Part shown: piece after piece, positions 1-6,409 of the stretch
Numbering within the stretch: the stretch's first letter is position 1
Layout of the letters: every line of letters begins with the position of its first letter
Origin: Clostridium sp. CAG:389
GTDB taxonomy: Bacteria > Bacillota > Clostridia > TANB77 > CAG-508
Assembly (NCBI GenBank): GCA_000438255.1
Contig: FR901913.1
Location: 4,906 to 33,949 of the forward strand
DNA: 29,044 bases
Direction: 5' to 3'
Notes under the pieces: generated by a model
What the model was told of the DNA's origin: nothing
Database searches by the model: none
What the model saw: the letters and a program-made list of their open reading frames with translations, nothing else
Made by a program: the position numbers and the translations under genes

Positions 1-1
1 G

Positions 2-1045
2 AATTTAAATAAAGTACCAGGAGGTTCTTCAGGAGGTTCTGCAGCAGCAGTTGCAGCAAACTTAGTTCCATGGGCACTTGGTTCAGACACAGGTGGTTCA
101 ATAAGACAACCAGCAAGTTTCTGTGGAGTTGTAGGTTTAAAACCAACATATGGATTAGTTTCAAGATATGGGCTAGTAGCATTTGCATCATCACTTGATC
201 AAATCGGTCCAATAACAAAAGACGTAAGAGACAGTGCAATGCTTTTAAATCTAATAGCAGGACATGATGAAAAAGATACAACATCAGCAGAAATGCCTAA
301 AAAAGATTATACAAAAGCATTAAAAAATGATGTAAAAGGTTTAAAAATAGGAGTTCCAAAAGAATTCTTTGGTGAAGGTATAAATGAAGAAGTAAAAGAA
401 ACATTACAAAAAGCAATAGAAAAATACAAAGAACTTGGAGCAGAAGTTGAAGAATTTTCACTTGATATTGCTAAATACTCATTAGCAACATATTATATAA
501 TTGCATGTGCAGAAGCAAGCTCAAATTTAGGAAGATTTGACGGAATACGTTATGGATATAGAACACCAGAATATAGTAACTTAAAAGAATTATATAAAAA
601 ATCAAGAAGTGAAGGCTTTGGAGAAGAAGTAAAAAGAAGAATAATCCTTGGAACATATGTATTATCATCAGGATATTATGATGCATATTACAAAAAAGCA
701 CAACAAGTTAGAACATTAGTTATGAATGAATTTAATAAAGGATTTGAAAAATATGATGTTATATTAACACCAACATCTCCAACAGTAGCATTTGATATTG
801 GTTCAAGGTCAAATAATCCATTAGAAATGTATTTAGCAGATATTTGTACAGTATCTGTAAATATTGCAGGACTTCCAGGAATATCAATACCAGTAGGAGT
901 TGACAAAGAAGGAATGCCAATTGGTATGCAATTAATAGGAAATAGATTCCAAGAAGAAACAATTTTAAATGCAGCATATACATTAGAACAAGAAATTAAA
1001 TTTAGAGAAAATCATAAACCAGAATTCAAAGGAGGTGCTGAATAA
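2..1045 (+). CDS. gatA: Asp-tRNA(Asn)/Glu-tRNA(Gln) amidotransferase subunit A, 5' end cut off by the window
   Basis: GatA is the amidase subunit of GatCAB. It releases ammonia from glutamine (or asparagine) and passes it to GatB, which amidates Glu-tRNA(Gln) or Asp-tRNA(Asn) in the cytoplasm. The reading frame is open from base 2 and codes 347 residues; the family is about 485 long, so roughly 140 N-terminal residues, including the catalytic lysine, lie before the window. The amidase signature is present: PGGSSGGSAAAVAAN at visible residues 6-20 holds the cis-serine (S9), and DTGGSIRQP holds the nucleophile (S33). The 24-residue spacing between them is the one known in this family. The stop codon overlaps the gatB start by one base (TAATG), so the two are translationally coupled. 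gatC is presumably upstream. The ATG at 239 lies inside the conserved domain and is not the true start. Confidence 0.97.
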   Translation, partial: NLNKVPGGSSGGSAAAVAANLVPWALGSDTGGSIRQPASFCGVVGLKPTYGLVSRYGLVAFASSLDQIGPITKDVRDSAMLLNLIAGHDEKDTTSAEMPKKDYTKALKNDVKGLKIGVPKEFFGEGINEEVKETLQKAIEKYKELGAEVEEFSLDIAKYSLATYYIIACAEASSNLGRFDGIRYGYRTPEYSNLKELYKKSRSEGFGEEVKRRIILGTYVLSSGYYDAYYKKAQQVRTLVMNEFNKGFEKYDVILTPTSPTVAFDIGSRSNNPLEMYLADICTVSVNIAGLPGISIPVGVDKEGMPIGMQLIGNRFQEETILNAAYTLEQEIKFRENHKPEFKGGAE

Positions 1046-2481
1046 TGTCAAGAAGTGATTATGAAGTTGTAATAGGACTAGAAGTTCACGCAGAGCTTTC
1101 AACAAAAACAAAAATATTCTGCTCATGTCCAACAGAATTTGGTGCAGCACCTAACACACATGTATGTCCAATTTGTATGGCAATGCCTGGAACACTACCA
1201 GTATTAAACGAAAAAGTTGTTGAATATGCAGTAAAAGCAGGGTTAGCTACAAACTGTGAAATATCAAGAGACAGTAAAAATGATAGAAAAAATTACTATT
1301 ATCCAGACTTACCAAAATCTTATCAAATATCTCAATTTGATAAACCACTATGTGAACACGGATATATTGAAATTGAAACATCAGAAGGTAAAAAGAAAAT
1401 CAGATTACTAAGAATTCATATAGAAGAAGATGCTGGAAAACTAAATCACGATGACTTTGGTGGAGGAAGTTTAGTAGATTTAAATAGAGCAGGAGTTCCT
1501 TTGATAGAAATGGTTTCTGAGCCAGATTTAAGAAGTGCAGAAGAGGTTGAGGAATATTTAAAAAAATTAAAATCAATACTAGAATATATTGAAGTCTCAG
1601 ACTGTAAAATGCAAGAGGGATCATTAAGAGCAGATGTTAACGTATCTGTTCATAAACCTGGAACACCTTTTGGAACACGTACAGAAATGAAAAATATGAA
1701 CTCATTTAGAAGTATTACAAGAGCTATTGAATATGAAATAGATAGACAAATAGATGTATTAGAAGACGGTGGAAAAGTAGAACAAGAAACATTAAGATGG
1801 GATGATGTATCTGGAAAAACATTTTCAATGAGAGATAAAGAAGATGCACAAGATTATAGATATTTCCCAGACCCAGACTTAGTTGCAATAAAACTTTCAG
1901 AAGAGTATATAGAAAATATCAAGAAAACTTTACCAGAATTACCAGAATCAAGAAAGGAAAGATATTTGAAAGAATATGAATTATCTGAAAAAGATGCAAA
2001 TATTATTACTGCATCAAAATATTTATCAGATTTATTTGAAAGTGCAATAAAAGTATGTAATAATCCAAAAGCAGTAAACAACTGGATTATATCAGATATA
2101 TCAAGAATTCTAAATGAAACTGAAACAGAACCAATTGCTATACCATTTGACGGAAATCAATTAGGAAAATTAGTTATTCTAATTGATAAAGGTACAATTA
2201 GTTCAAGTATTGGTAAAAAAGTATTAACAGAATTATTTGAAAATCCAAGAGACCCAGAAGATATAATAAAAGAAAAAGGATGGATTCAAATTTCTGATGA
2301 AGGTGCAATTAAAGAGGTTGTTTCTAGAATTCTAGAAGCAAATCCACAATCAATTGCGGATTATAAAGCTGGAAAAGATAGAGCATTAGGATTTTTGGTT
2401 GGTCAAGCTATGAAAGAAACAAAGGGTAAGGCTAATCCAAAAATGTTGAATGAGATGTTTTTGGCAGAATTGAATAAATAA
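1045..2481 (+). CDS. gatB: Asp-tRNA(Asn)/Glu-tRNA(Gln) amidotransferase subunit B
   Basis: GatB binds the misacylated tRNA, phosphorylates the Glu or Asp side chain with ATP and completes amidation with ammonia from GatA. The protein has 478 residues, normal for the family. It begins YEVVIGLEVHAEL, followed by the cysteine cluster CSCPTEF...CPICMAMPG (about residues 26-48) that forms the metal site. The family signature VDLNRAGVPLIEMVSEP lies near residue 150. The C-terminal third (from about residue 330) is the helical YqeY-like tail used for tRNA recognition and ends in KGKANPKMLNEMF. GGAGGTG at 1031-1037 inside the gatA 3' end serves as ribosome binding site, and the start overlaps the gatA stop. 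Because an AsnRS gene is in the same window, the inferred main substrate is Glu-tRNA(Gln). Confidence 0.98.
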   Translation: MSRSDYEVVIGLEVHAELSTKTKIFCSCPTEFGAAPNTHVCPICMAMPGTLPVLNEKVVEYAVKAGLATNCEISRDSKNDRKNYYYPDLPKSYQISQFDKPLCEHGYIEIETSEGKKKIRLLRIHIEEDAGKLNHDDFGGGSLVDLNRAGVPLIEMVSEPDLRSAEEVEEYLKKLKSILEYIEVSDCKMQEGSLRADVNVSVHKPGTPFGTRTEMKNMNSFRSITRAIEYEIDRQIDVLEDGGKVEQETLRWDDVSGKTFSMRDKEDAQDYRYFPDPDLVAIKLSEEYIENIKKTLPELPESRKERYLKEYELSEKDANIITASKYLSDLFESAIKVCNNPKAVNNWIISDISRILNETETEPIAIPFDGNQLGKLVILIDKGTISSSIGKKVLTELFENPRDPEDIIKEKGWIQISDEGAIKEVVSRILEANPQSIADYKAGKDRALGFLVGQAMKETKGKANPKMLNEMFLAELNK

Positions 2482-2483
2482 AA

Positions 2484-2514
2484 ATAGGGATTGAGGAGTT
2501 TCTTCAATCCTTAT
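2484..2514. terminator. Bidirectional hairpin terminator between gatB and the membrane-protein gene
   Basis: The stem has about 11 bp including one G-U pair, with a core of GGATTGA (2488-2494) against TCAATCC (2504-2510), extended by the ATAG/TTAT flanks. It sits 3 bases after the gatB stop and 3 bases before the stop of the convergent gene, so it probably ends both transcripts. The T-tract is weak on both sides. Its first 14 bases are repeated exactly at the asnS terminator (6372-6385). Confidence 0.7.
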
Positions 2515-2516
2515 TT

Positions 2517-2768
2517 CTATATAATTTGTTTTTTTATGCCGTCAACAACAAAGCCACAAATAATAAATTCAATTCCCCAAATTAAGCTTAATTTAAATAG
2601 TATGAAACCAATAGTAAAGAGAACTGGAATTGTAAATGAAAAGTTGTATGTAATAAGTATAATAAAAGAAATTATGCAAATAAAAAAGCAAAATTTTAGA
2701 CCTTGACTCATAATTAATTTTGTTATTTTATCAAGATTTTTAAAGCTATCAAATATTTTTTTTAACAT
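2517..2768 (-). CDS. Small integral membrane protein of unknown function
   Basis: This is an 83-residue protein with no recognised family. After a basic amphipathic N-terminus (MLKKIFDSFKNLDKITKL) there are two to three hydrophobic segments: about residues 23-40, 45-60 and a shorter one around 62-73. The C-terminus is a basic cytoplasmic-looking tail (VDGIKKQII). The start was chosen at the ATG at 2768 because AGGTG lies 6 bases upstream; the in-frame GTG (2777) and ATG (2774) overlap that ribosome binding site. A good sigma-A promoter precedes it (2786-2814). The gene stands alone and converges on gatB, sharing its terminator. Clear hydrophobic periodicity and the promoter and RBS support a real gene; the function is unknown. 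Confidence 0.7.
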   Translation of the reverse strand: MLKKIFDSFKNLDKITKLIMSQGLKFCFFICIISFIILITYNFSFTIPVLFTIGFILFKLSLIWGIEFIICGFVVDGIKKQII

Positions 2769-2785
2769 ATGCATCACCTATATAA

Positions 2786-2814
2786 ATGATAGCATTTGAG
2801 AAGATAAACATCAA
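2786..2814 (-). promoter_or_regulatory. Sigma-A promoter for the small membrane-protein gene
   Basis: On the minus strand: -35 TTGATG (2814-2809), 17-base spacer, -10 TATCAT (2791-2786) preceded by TGC, which is an extended -10. The start codon follows about 18 bases after the -10, so the leader is very short. Confidence 0.6.
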
Positions 2815-2882
2815 TGGAAATTTGTGCTATTAGTATTTTAAAGTTGAAAACATTAAAAATTTTTCAAAATAAAAATTATTAA

Positions 2883-2993
2883 AAAAGGGGTGAAAAAATA
2901 AAAAAATGCTATAATAGAAAGGAGGAATTAAATGCAAATTGGCAATTAGCAAAAAATAGTGAAATATTATATAATATAAATCCTCTAAATTAG
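2883..2993 (+). pseudogene. C-terminal remnant of a DUF4160-type protein upstream of DUF2442
   Basis: The frame open from 2883 has no usable start codon, but its last 26 codons read NRKEELNANWQLAKNSEILY followed by NINPLN and a stop at 2991-2993. That closely resembles the usual end of DUF4160 proteins (a helix with EEL..NW.LA, then a short strand and I.PL). DUF4160 genes commonly sit directly upstream of DUF2442 genes, as here: the DUF2442 start is 17 bases after the remnant stop. The N-terminal half of the family, which carries the most conserved residues, is absent; upstream sequence is AT-rich without coding signal. A promoter and an RBS-like AAAGGAGG now lie inside the remnant. The family assignment rests on eye recognition of a short tail. 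Confidence 0.6.
2907..2915 (+). promoter_or_regulatory. Extended -10 promoter inside the DUF4160 remnant
   Basis: TGC-TATAAT at 2907-2915 is a perfect extended -10; no good -35 is seen 16-18 bases upstream. Transcription would begin near 2922 and drive the DUF2442 gene. AAAGGAGG (2918-2925) followed by ATG at 2931 could open a five-codon minigene (MQIGN), but this is more likely leftover sequence of the decayed gene. Confidence 0.5.
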
Positions 2994-3010
2994 AAAAAGG
3001 AGATTTTTTT

Positions 3011-3244
3011 ATGAAAGAGATTATAAAAGTAGAACCATTAGAAGATTATAAACTATTATTAACATTTGATAACAATGAAAAAAGAATAAAAGATATGAAG
3101 CCATATTTGAATAGAGGAATATTTAAAAAATTAAGAGATATTAATTTTTTTAATAAAGTTGATATTAAATATGGTACTATTTCTTGGGGAGAAGATATAG
3201 ATATATGTGCAGATAGTTTATATGATTCAAGTAAAAAAATATAA
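3011..3244 (+). CDS. DUF2442 family protein
   Basis: This 77-residue protein matches the DUF2442 pattern. An N-terminal I.KVEPLEDYKLLLTFDNNEKR strand pair is followed by D..PYL..GIF..LRD..FF..V, then the typical end GTISWGEDIDICADSLYDSS. The family is a small fold of unknown function, often found next to DUF4160 and sometimes discussed as part of a toxin-antitoxin-like pair; that role is not proven. AAAGGAG (about 2996-3002) is correctly spaced before the ATG. Here the usual DUF4160 partner survives only as a C-terminal fragment (2883-2993), so this is an orphan. A strong hairpin terminator follows at 3261. Confidence 0.85.
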   Translation: MKEIIKVEPLEDYKLLLTFDNNEKRIKDMKPYLNRGIFKKLRDINFFNKVDIKYGTISWGEDIDICADSLYDSSKKI

Positions 3245-3260
3245 TATATCTTATAGTTAT

Positions 3261-3297
3261 AAAAAAGAATTTCTACATTATATAGAAATTCTTTTTT
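3261..3297. terminator. Strong bidirectional terminator between DUF2442 and rpsT
   Basis: A perfect 15-bp stem pairs 3261-3275 with 3283-3297 around a 7-base loop. It carries six A on the left and six T on the right, so it works as an intrinsic terminator for DUF2442 (+) and rpsT (-). Confidence 0.9.
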
Positions 3298-3331
3298 AAA
3301 ACAAAAACTATGCATAATTTTCATTTTTTGC

Positions 3332-3598
3332 CTAAGCCATAGCTGCGTTTAATTTTTTTGATAAACTAGATTTTTTTCTAGCTGCTGTATTTTTAACAAT
3401 AACACCTTTTGTACAAGCTTGATCGATTTTTTTTGTAGCTTCTGAGAATAATGTTTTAGCTTCTTCAATATTTCCAGCTTCAATAGCTTGTTCGAATTTT
3501 TTAATAGCTGTTTTATATGCAGATTTTATCATATTATTTCTTAAAGTTTTCTTTTCAATTACTTTAACTCTTTTTTTTGCTGATTTGATATTTGGCAT
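3332..3598 (-). CDS. rpsT: 30S ribosomal protein S20
   Basis: S20 binds 16S rRNA and helps 30S assembly. The 88-residue protein starts MPNIKSAKKRVKV, the classic S20 N-terminus, is rich in Lys and Ala and all helical, and ends KKSSLSKKLNAAMA. The true start is the ATG at 3598, preceded by AAAGGAGGTG with about 9 bases of spacing; the open frame extends 67 codons further upstream, but that extension has no S20 character and crosses the promoter. The gene is monocistronic, with an extended -10 promoter at 3630-3638 and the terminator at 3261-3297. Confidence 0.98.
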   Translation of the reverse strand: MPNIKSAKKRVKVIEKKTLRNNMIKSAYKTAIKKFEQAIEAGNIEEAKTLFSEATKKIDQACTKGVIVKNTAARKKSSLSKKLNAAMA

Positions 3599-3629
3599 GT
3601 GTTTTGCACCTCCTTTTAGTCTTTTTTTC

Positions 3630-3638
3630 ATTATAACA
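3630..3638 (-). promoter_or_regulatory. Extended -10 promoter of rpsT
   Basis: The minus strand reads TGT-TATAAT (3638-3630), a consensus extended -10, 32 bases before the rpsT ATG. A TTGCCA is present further upstream but too far away to be its -35, so the extended -10 probably carries the activity. Confidence 0.6.
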
Positions 3639-3731
3639 TTGCTTATTTTATCATATATTTCCACTTTTGGCAAGTGATTTACAGAAAATTTTTTTATATA
3701 GTATAAAATTTGATCATAATAATAAAAAAGC

Positions 3732-3756
3732 GGGAAAGGAGATATGCTCCTTTCCC
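3732..3756 (-). terminator. Intrinsic terminator of the 77-residue protein gene
   Basis: A perfect 10-bp stem pairs GGGAAAGGAG (3732-3741) with CTCCTTTCCC (3747-3756) around a 5-base loop. On the minus strand GCTTTTTTATT follows. This is a GC-rich hairpin by the standard of this window. Confidence 0.9.
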
Positions 3757-3758
3757 TT

Positions 3759-4066
3759 AATACCCAAATTACCCAATTCTTAGTGTTATTTTTTACCATA
3801 CACTGTTAGTGCATGACTTAAAGTTTCTTGTTGTTCTTCGGTAAGCTCGGATAAATGAAACTGATCAGTTATCTTCATATTGTGAAGTGTCCGAACTGTA
3901 TTTGTGATTTCGTCAGAGTTATAAATCCCTGTTTTTAAACCCTGATTGCATAAATCATTAAATTTATCTAATAGTTCGATTACTTTTGGTAAATTAGGGT
4001 TTGAATTAATGTTGTTCATGCTATATACCTCCTTGGTGTTTATTAGGTAATTTGTAATTGGGTATT
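3759..4066. repeat. Imperfect inverted repeats flanking the 77-residue gene
   Basis: The left arm at 3759-3777 contains AATACCCAA and CAAATTACCCAAT. The right arm at 4042-4066 contains their reverse complements: ATTAGGTAATTTG (12 of 13 matching 3765-3777) and TTGGGTATT (9 of 9 matching 3759-3767), separated by 3 extra bases. A third copy of the left motif, AATACCCAAATTA, lies in direct orientation at 4362-4374. The arms enclose the whole coding region. They may be ends of a small mobile cassette or pairing untranslated regions of one transcript. Confidence 0.55.
3786..4019 (-). CDS. Unknown 77-residue soluble protein
   Basis: No family is recognised. The protein is hydrophilic and predicted mostly helical: an Asn-rich start, PKVIELLDKFNDLCNQGLKTG (helix), a turn with IYNSDEITNTVRTLHNM (helix), then LSELTEEQQETLSHALTVYGKK. 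No signal peptide or membrane segment is seen, and it has one Cys. AAGGAGGT lies 9 bases before the ATG, a consensus promoter (4070-4098) precedes it and a strong terminator (3732-3756) follows, so it is clearly an expressed single-gene unit. Inverted repeats border it. It could be a small sporulation or regulatory protein, but nothing in the sequence decides this. Confidence 0.75.
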   Translation of the reverse strand: MNNINSNPNLPKVIELLDKFNDLCNQGLKTGIYNSDEITNTVRTLHNMKITDQFHLSELTEEQQETLSHALTVYGKK

Positions 4067-4069
4067 ATA

Positions 4070-4098
4070 ATTATAACATGAATACTGAAAAAATGCAA
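4070..4098 (-). promoter_or_regulatory. Sigma-A promoter of the 77-residue gene
   Basis: On the minus strand: -35 TTGCAT (4098-4093), 17-base spacer, -10 TATAAT (4075-4070) preceded by TGT. A second TATAAT follows immediately (4069-4064). Transcription should begin close to the inverted-repeat arm at 4042-4066. Confidence 0.75.
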
Positions 4099-4155
4099 AA
4101 AATAAAACCAAAATTAATTTAGAAATTTTGGTTTAGATATATAAAATATCAAAAA

Positions 4156-4320
4156 TTATTTTTTATCAGTGTTCTTATGTTCTTCTGGAATCACAATATT
4201 TTTAGGCTTATCATCACTAGATTTAGGTTTTGCAGGATTTAAATGATCATATACATTTGAGATATCTAAATTAGAACCATCACCATTAACAATTTCAATT
4301 TTCTTTTTTTCTTCGCTCAT
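4156..4320 (-). CDS. Unknown 54-residue charged protein
   Basis: The protein starts MSEEKKKIEIVNGDGSNLDI and ends PEEHKNTDKK. It is highly hydrophilic, with a short ordered-looking core (KIEIVNGDGSNLDISNVYDHLNP) and a Lys/Pro/Asp-rich, probably disordered tail. The ATG at 4320 was chosen because CGGAGG lies 7 bases upstream; the frame extends 13 codons beyond but those cross the RBS. It has no signal peptide or membrane segment, and no family is recognised. It has its own candidate promoter on the minus strand (TTGTTG, 18 bases, GATAAT around 4350-4380) in which a copy of the AATACCCAAATTA repeat lies between the boxes. The small size and the well-placed RBS suggest a real gene of unknown role. 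Confidence 0.65.
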   Translation of the reverse strand: MSEEKKKIEIVNGDGSNLDISNVYDHLNPAKPKSSDDKPKNIVIPEEHKNTDKK

Positions 4321-4407
4321 ATGAAATACCTCCGATTTAATTTGAAATAATATTATCATAAAATACCCAAATTAGCAACAAAAAAGCAAAAAAATAAATT
4401 CCAAATA

Positions 4408-4436
4408 TTGACATAAAGCCAAAATAATGTGATAAT
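4408..4436 (+). promoter_or_regulatory. Promoter of scpB-proS
   Basis: A perfect -35 TTGACA (4408-4413), a 17-base spacer and -10 GATAAT (4431-4436) preceded by TGT. The scpB ATG is 36 bases downstream. Confidence 0.8.
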
Positions 4437-4472
4437 AAAGAAGTGAATTAAAAAGATAGGAATGATATAATT

Positions 4473-5069
4473 ATGGAAATAGAAAAAATAAAGTCCATAA
4501 TTGAAGCAATACTTTTTGCAGCAGGAAGACAAGTAAGCATTAAAGAATTAATGATTTCACTAGAAATGCCCAAAGAGGACCTAGAAAATATAATAATTTC
4601 AATGCAAGAAGATTATAAGGCAGAAAAAAGAGGAATAGAAATTATAAAGGTAGAAGATAGCTATCAATTATGTACAAAAAAAGAAATATATGAATACATA
4701 TATCCAATACTAGACAAAAGATCAAAACCGAATTTATCAAATGCATCATTAGAAACACTAGCAATAATTGCATATAATCCTAAAATAACAAGGGCTGAAA
4801 TAGAGTCTATAAGAGGAGTTAGTGCAGATGCATGTATTTATAAATTGTTAGAATATGGATTGATACAAGAAGCTGGAAAATCAGATTTACCAGGTAAACC
4901 AATGACATATGTAACTTCAAATGAATTTTTAAAAATGTTTGGTTATACATCATTAAATGATTTACCAGAGCTTCCAAGATATAAACTAGATGAAAATCAA
5001 CAAATTGTAATATATGATTTAGTTGAAAGTGTAGAGAAAGAAGGAATAGAAGAAAATGAAATTAAGTAA
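4473..5069 (+). CDS. scpB: Segregation and condensation protein B
   Basis: ScpB dimerises and joins ScpA and SMC in the condensin-like complex that organises and separates chromosomes. The 198-residue protein is a normal family length. It starts KIKSIIEAILFAAGRQVSIKEL (first winged helix), and the second winged helix contains LSNASLETLAIIAYNPKITRAEIESIRGV (about residues 85-115), the most conserved block of the family, then GK..DLPGKPMTYVTSNEFLKMFG. The ribosome binding site is weak (TAGGA, 14 bases from the ATG). scpA is not adjacent, unlike in many Firmicutes; instead the 3' end overlaps proS by 14 bases. It is driven by the promoter at 4408-4436. Confidence 0.95.
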   Translation: MEIEKIKSIIEAILFAAGRQVSIKELMISLEMPKEDLENIIISMQEDYKAEKRGIEIIKVEDSYQLCTKKEIYEYIYPILDKRSKPNLSNASLETLAIIAYNPKITRAEIESIRGVSADACIYKLLEYGLIQEAGKSDLPGKPMTYVTSNEFLKMFGYTSLNDLPELPRYKLDENQQIVIYDLVESVEKEGIEENEIK

Positions 5070-6321
5070 ATTAAACCCAAAGAAAATAAACTTCAATGAT
5101 GTAGATAAAAATTATTCTGGACAAGATATATTAATGAAGCTAGGAGAATTATATCAATTTGAAAGCGGAATTTTTGGATATGGAAACATATGGACAAAAA
5201 TGGAAAGAATAGTAGAAAATATAATTATTGATGAATTAGACAAAGCAGATTGTATACAAGCTGAATTTCCTAAGTTACAACCAAGAAAAATATGGGAGCA
5301 ATCAGGAAGATGGGATGTATATACAAAAGAATCTGATATAATGTTTAATATGAGCAATAACTTAGGAGATTATGGTTTAGCACCAACAGCAGAAGAATGT
5401 GCTACAATATTTGGTTCAAATAGACTATTATCATATAAAAACTTACCAGCAACATATTATCAAATTGGAGAAAAATTCAGAAAAGAAATTAGGGCAAGAG
5501 GATATTTATTTAGACCTCGTACATTTGTAATGATGGATGCATATTCATTTGATAAAACACAAGAGGATATGCATAAAAACTTTGAAAAAATGCATGATGT
5601 GTATATGAACATTTTCAAAAGAATTGGTATTAATATTATTCCAGTTGTAAGTGATGGTGGAACAATGGGAGGAAGAGTTTCAGAAGAATTTCAAGCTATC
5701 ACAAAATTGGGTGAAGATATTATTTTATATAACGAAGAAAAAAATGTTGGTATAAATAAAGAAGTTTTAGATTTTGAGGATAAAGAGACGTTTATTGATA
5801 GATTACAAGGTTTAAAACTAGAAGACATGAAGGAATATAATTCTGTTGAATTGGGAAATAATTTTGAATTAGGAACAAAATATTCAGAGGCAATGGGATT
5901 AACATATCAAGATGAAAATGGTCAAAGCAAGCCATACTATATGGGATGTTATGGAATTGGTCTTGGAAGAATAATTGCAACAACAATTGAAAACAATATT
6001 ATTGTTAAAAATGATAGGGTTAAAGGGTTTGCAATACCAGAGAATATTGCTCCTTATAAAGTTCAAATTATATATAGTGATGAAAATAAGGAAAAAGCGT
6101 TTGAATTATATAATAAGCTTCAAGATAGTGGTGTTAATGCTATTATTGATGATAGAGAAAATCTAAATATGGGTAATAGAATTAATGATGTTTATGCTTT
6201 GGGTACTCCTTATATGATTGTTATGGGTAAGAAGTTTGAAGATGGAAAATATGAATTAGAGACTTCAAAAACAGGGGAAAAAGAAGTATTTTCAATAAAT
6301 GAATTAATTAAAAAATTTTAA
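5056..6321 (+). CDS. proS: Prolyl-tRNA synthetase, short form without the editing (INS) domain
   Basis: A class II synthetase that charges tRNA(Pro). Over its 421 residues, motif 2 (FRKEIRARGYLFRPRTFVMMDAYSF, about residues 137-161), the EEFQAI segment and motif 3 (GCYGIGLGRIIATTIE) are clear, followed by the anticodon-binding domain from about residue 330 (APYKVQIIYSD...). Bacterial-type enzymes of about 565-570 residues carry an INS editing domain between EEFQ and the ELG..F.LGTKYSEA segment. Here that gap is only a short linker of about 45 residues (LGEDIILYNEEK...KEYNS), as in the roughly 430-residue alphaproteobacterial and mitochondrial forms. Hydrolysis of Ala-tRNA(Pro) must therefore be lacking or supplied in trans. 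The gene overlaps scpB by 14 bases, with AAGGA 10 bases before the ATG. Confidence 0.95.
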   Translation: MKLSKLNPKKINFNDVDKNYSGQDILMKLGELYQFESGIFGYGNIWTKMERIVENIIIDELDKADCIQAEFPKLQPRKIWEQSGRWDVYTKESDIMFNMSNNLGDYGLAPTAEECATIFGSNRLLSYKNLPATYYQIGEKFRKEIRARGYLFRPRTFVMMDAYSFDKTQEDMHKNFEKMHDVYMNIFKRIGINIIPVVSDGGTMGGRVSEEFQAITKLGEDIILYNEEKNVGINKEVLDFEDKETFIDRLQGLKLEDMKEYNSVELGNNFELGTKYSEAMGLTYQDENGQSKPYYMGCYGIGLGRIIATTIENNIIVKNDRVKGFAIPENIAPYKVQIIYSDENKEKAFELYNKLQDSGVNAIIDDRENLNMGNRINDVYALGTPYMIVMGKKFEDGKYELETSKTGEKEVFSINELIKKF

Positions 6322-6330
6322 TAAAAAATT

Positions 6331-6362
6331 AGGATTAGAGATATGTCTTTAATCCTTTTTTT
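6331..6362 (+). terminator. Intrinsic terminator of scpB-proS
   Basis: An 11-bp stem (one G-U pair) pairs 6331-6341 with 6346-6356 around a TATG loop, then six T. The core is AGGATTA against TAATCCT. It lies 9 bases after the proS stop. Confidence 0.92.
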
Positions 6363-6377
6363 GTAGTATAAAAAATA

Positions 6378-6404
6378 GGGATTGAAGATATAGACTTCAA
6401 TCCT
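6378..6404 (-). terminator. Terminator of asnS
   Basis: A perfect 9-bp stem GGATTGAAG (6379-6387) against CTTCAATCC (6395-6403), plus one G-U pair. On the minus strand a short ATTTTTTA tract follows. Together with the proS hairpin it forms a back-to-back convergent pair, and it shares a 14-base prefix (6372-6385) with the gatB terminator. Confidence 0.8.
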
Positions 6405-6409
6405 AAATT

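Noticed and set aside
2931..2948. Five-codon minigene MQIGN after a good RBS
   Set aside because: It is better explained as out-of-frame sequence within the decayed DUF4160 gene; no evidence of selection.
3599..3799. N-terminal extension of the rpsT frame (67 extra codons)
   Set aside because: It crosses the RBS, the promoter and the neighbouring terminator, and MPNIKSAKKR is the standard S20 start.
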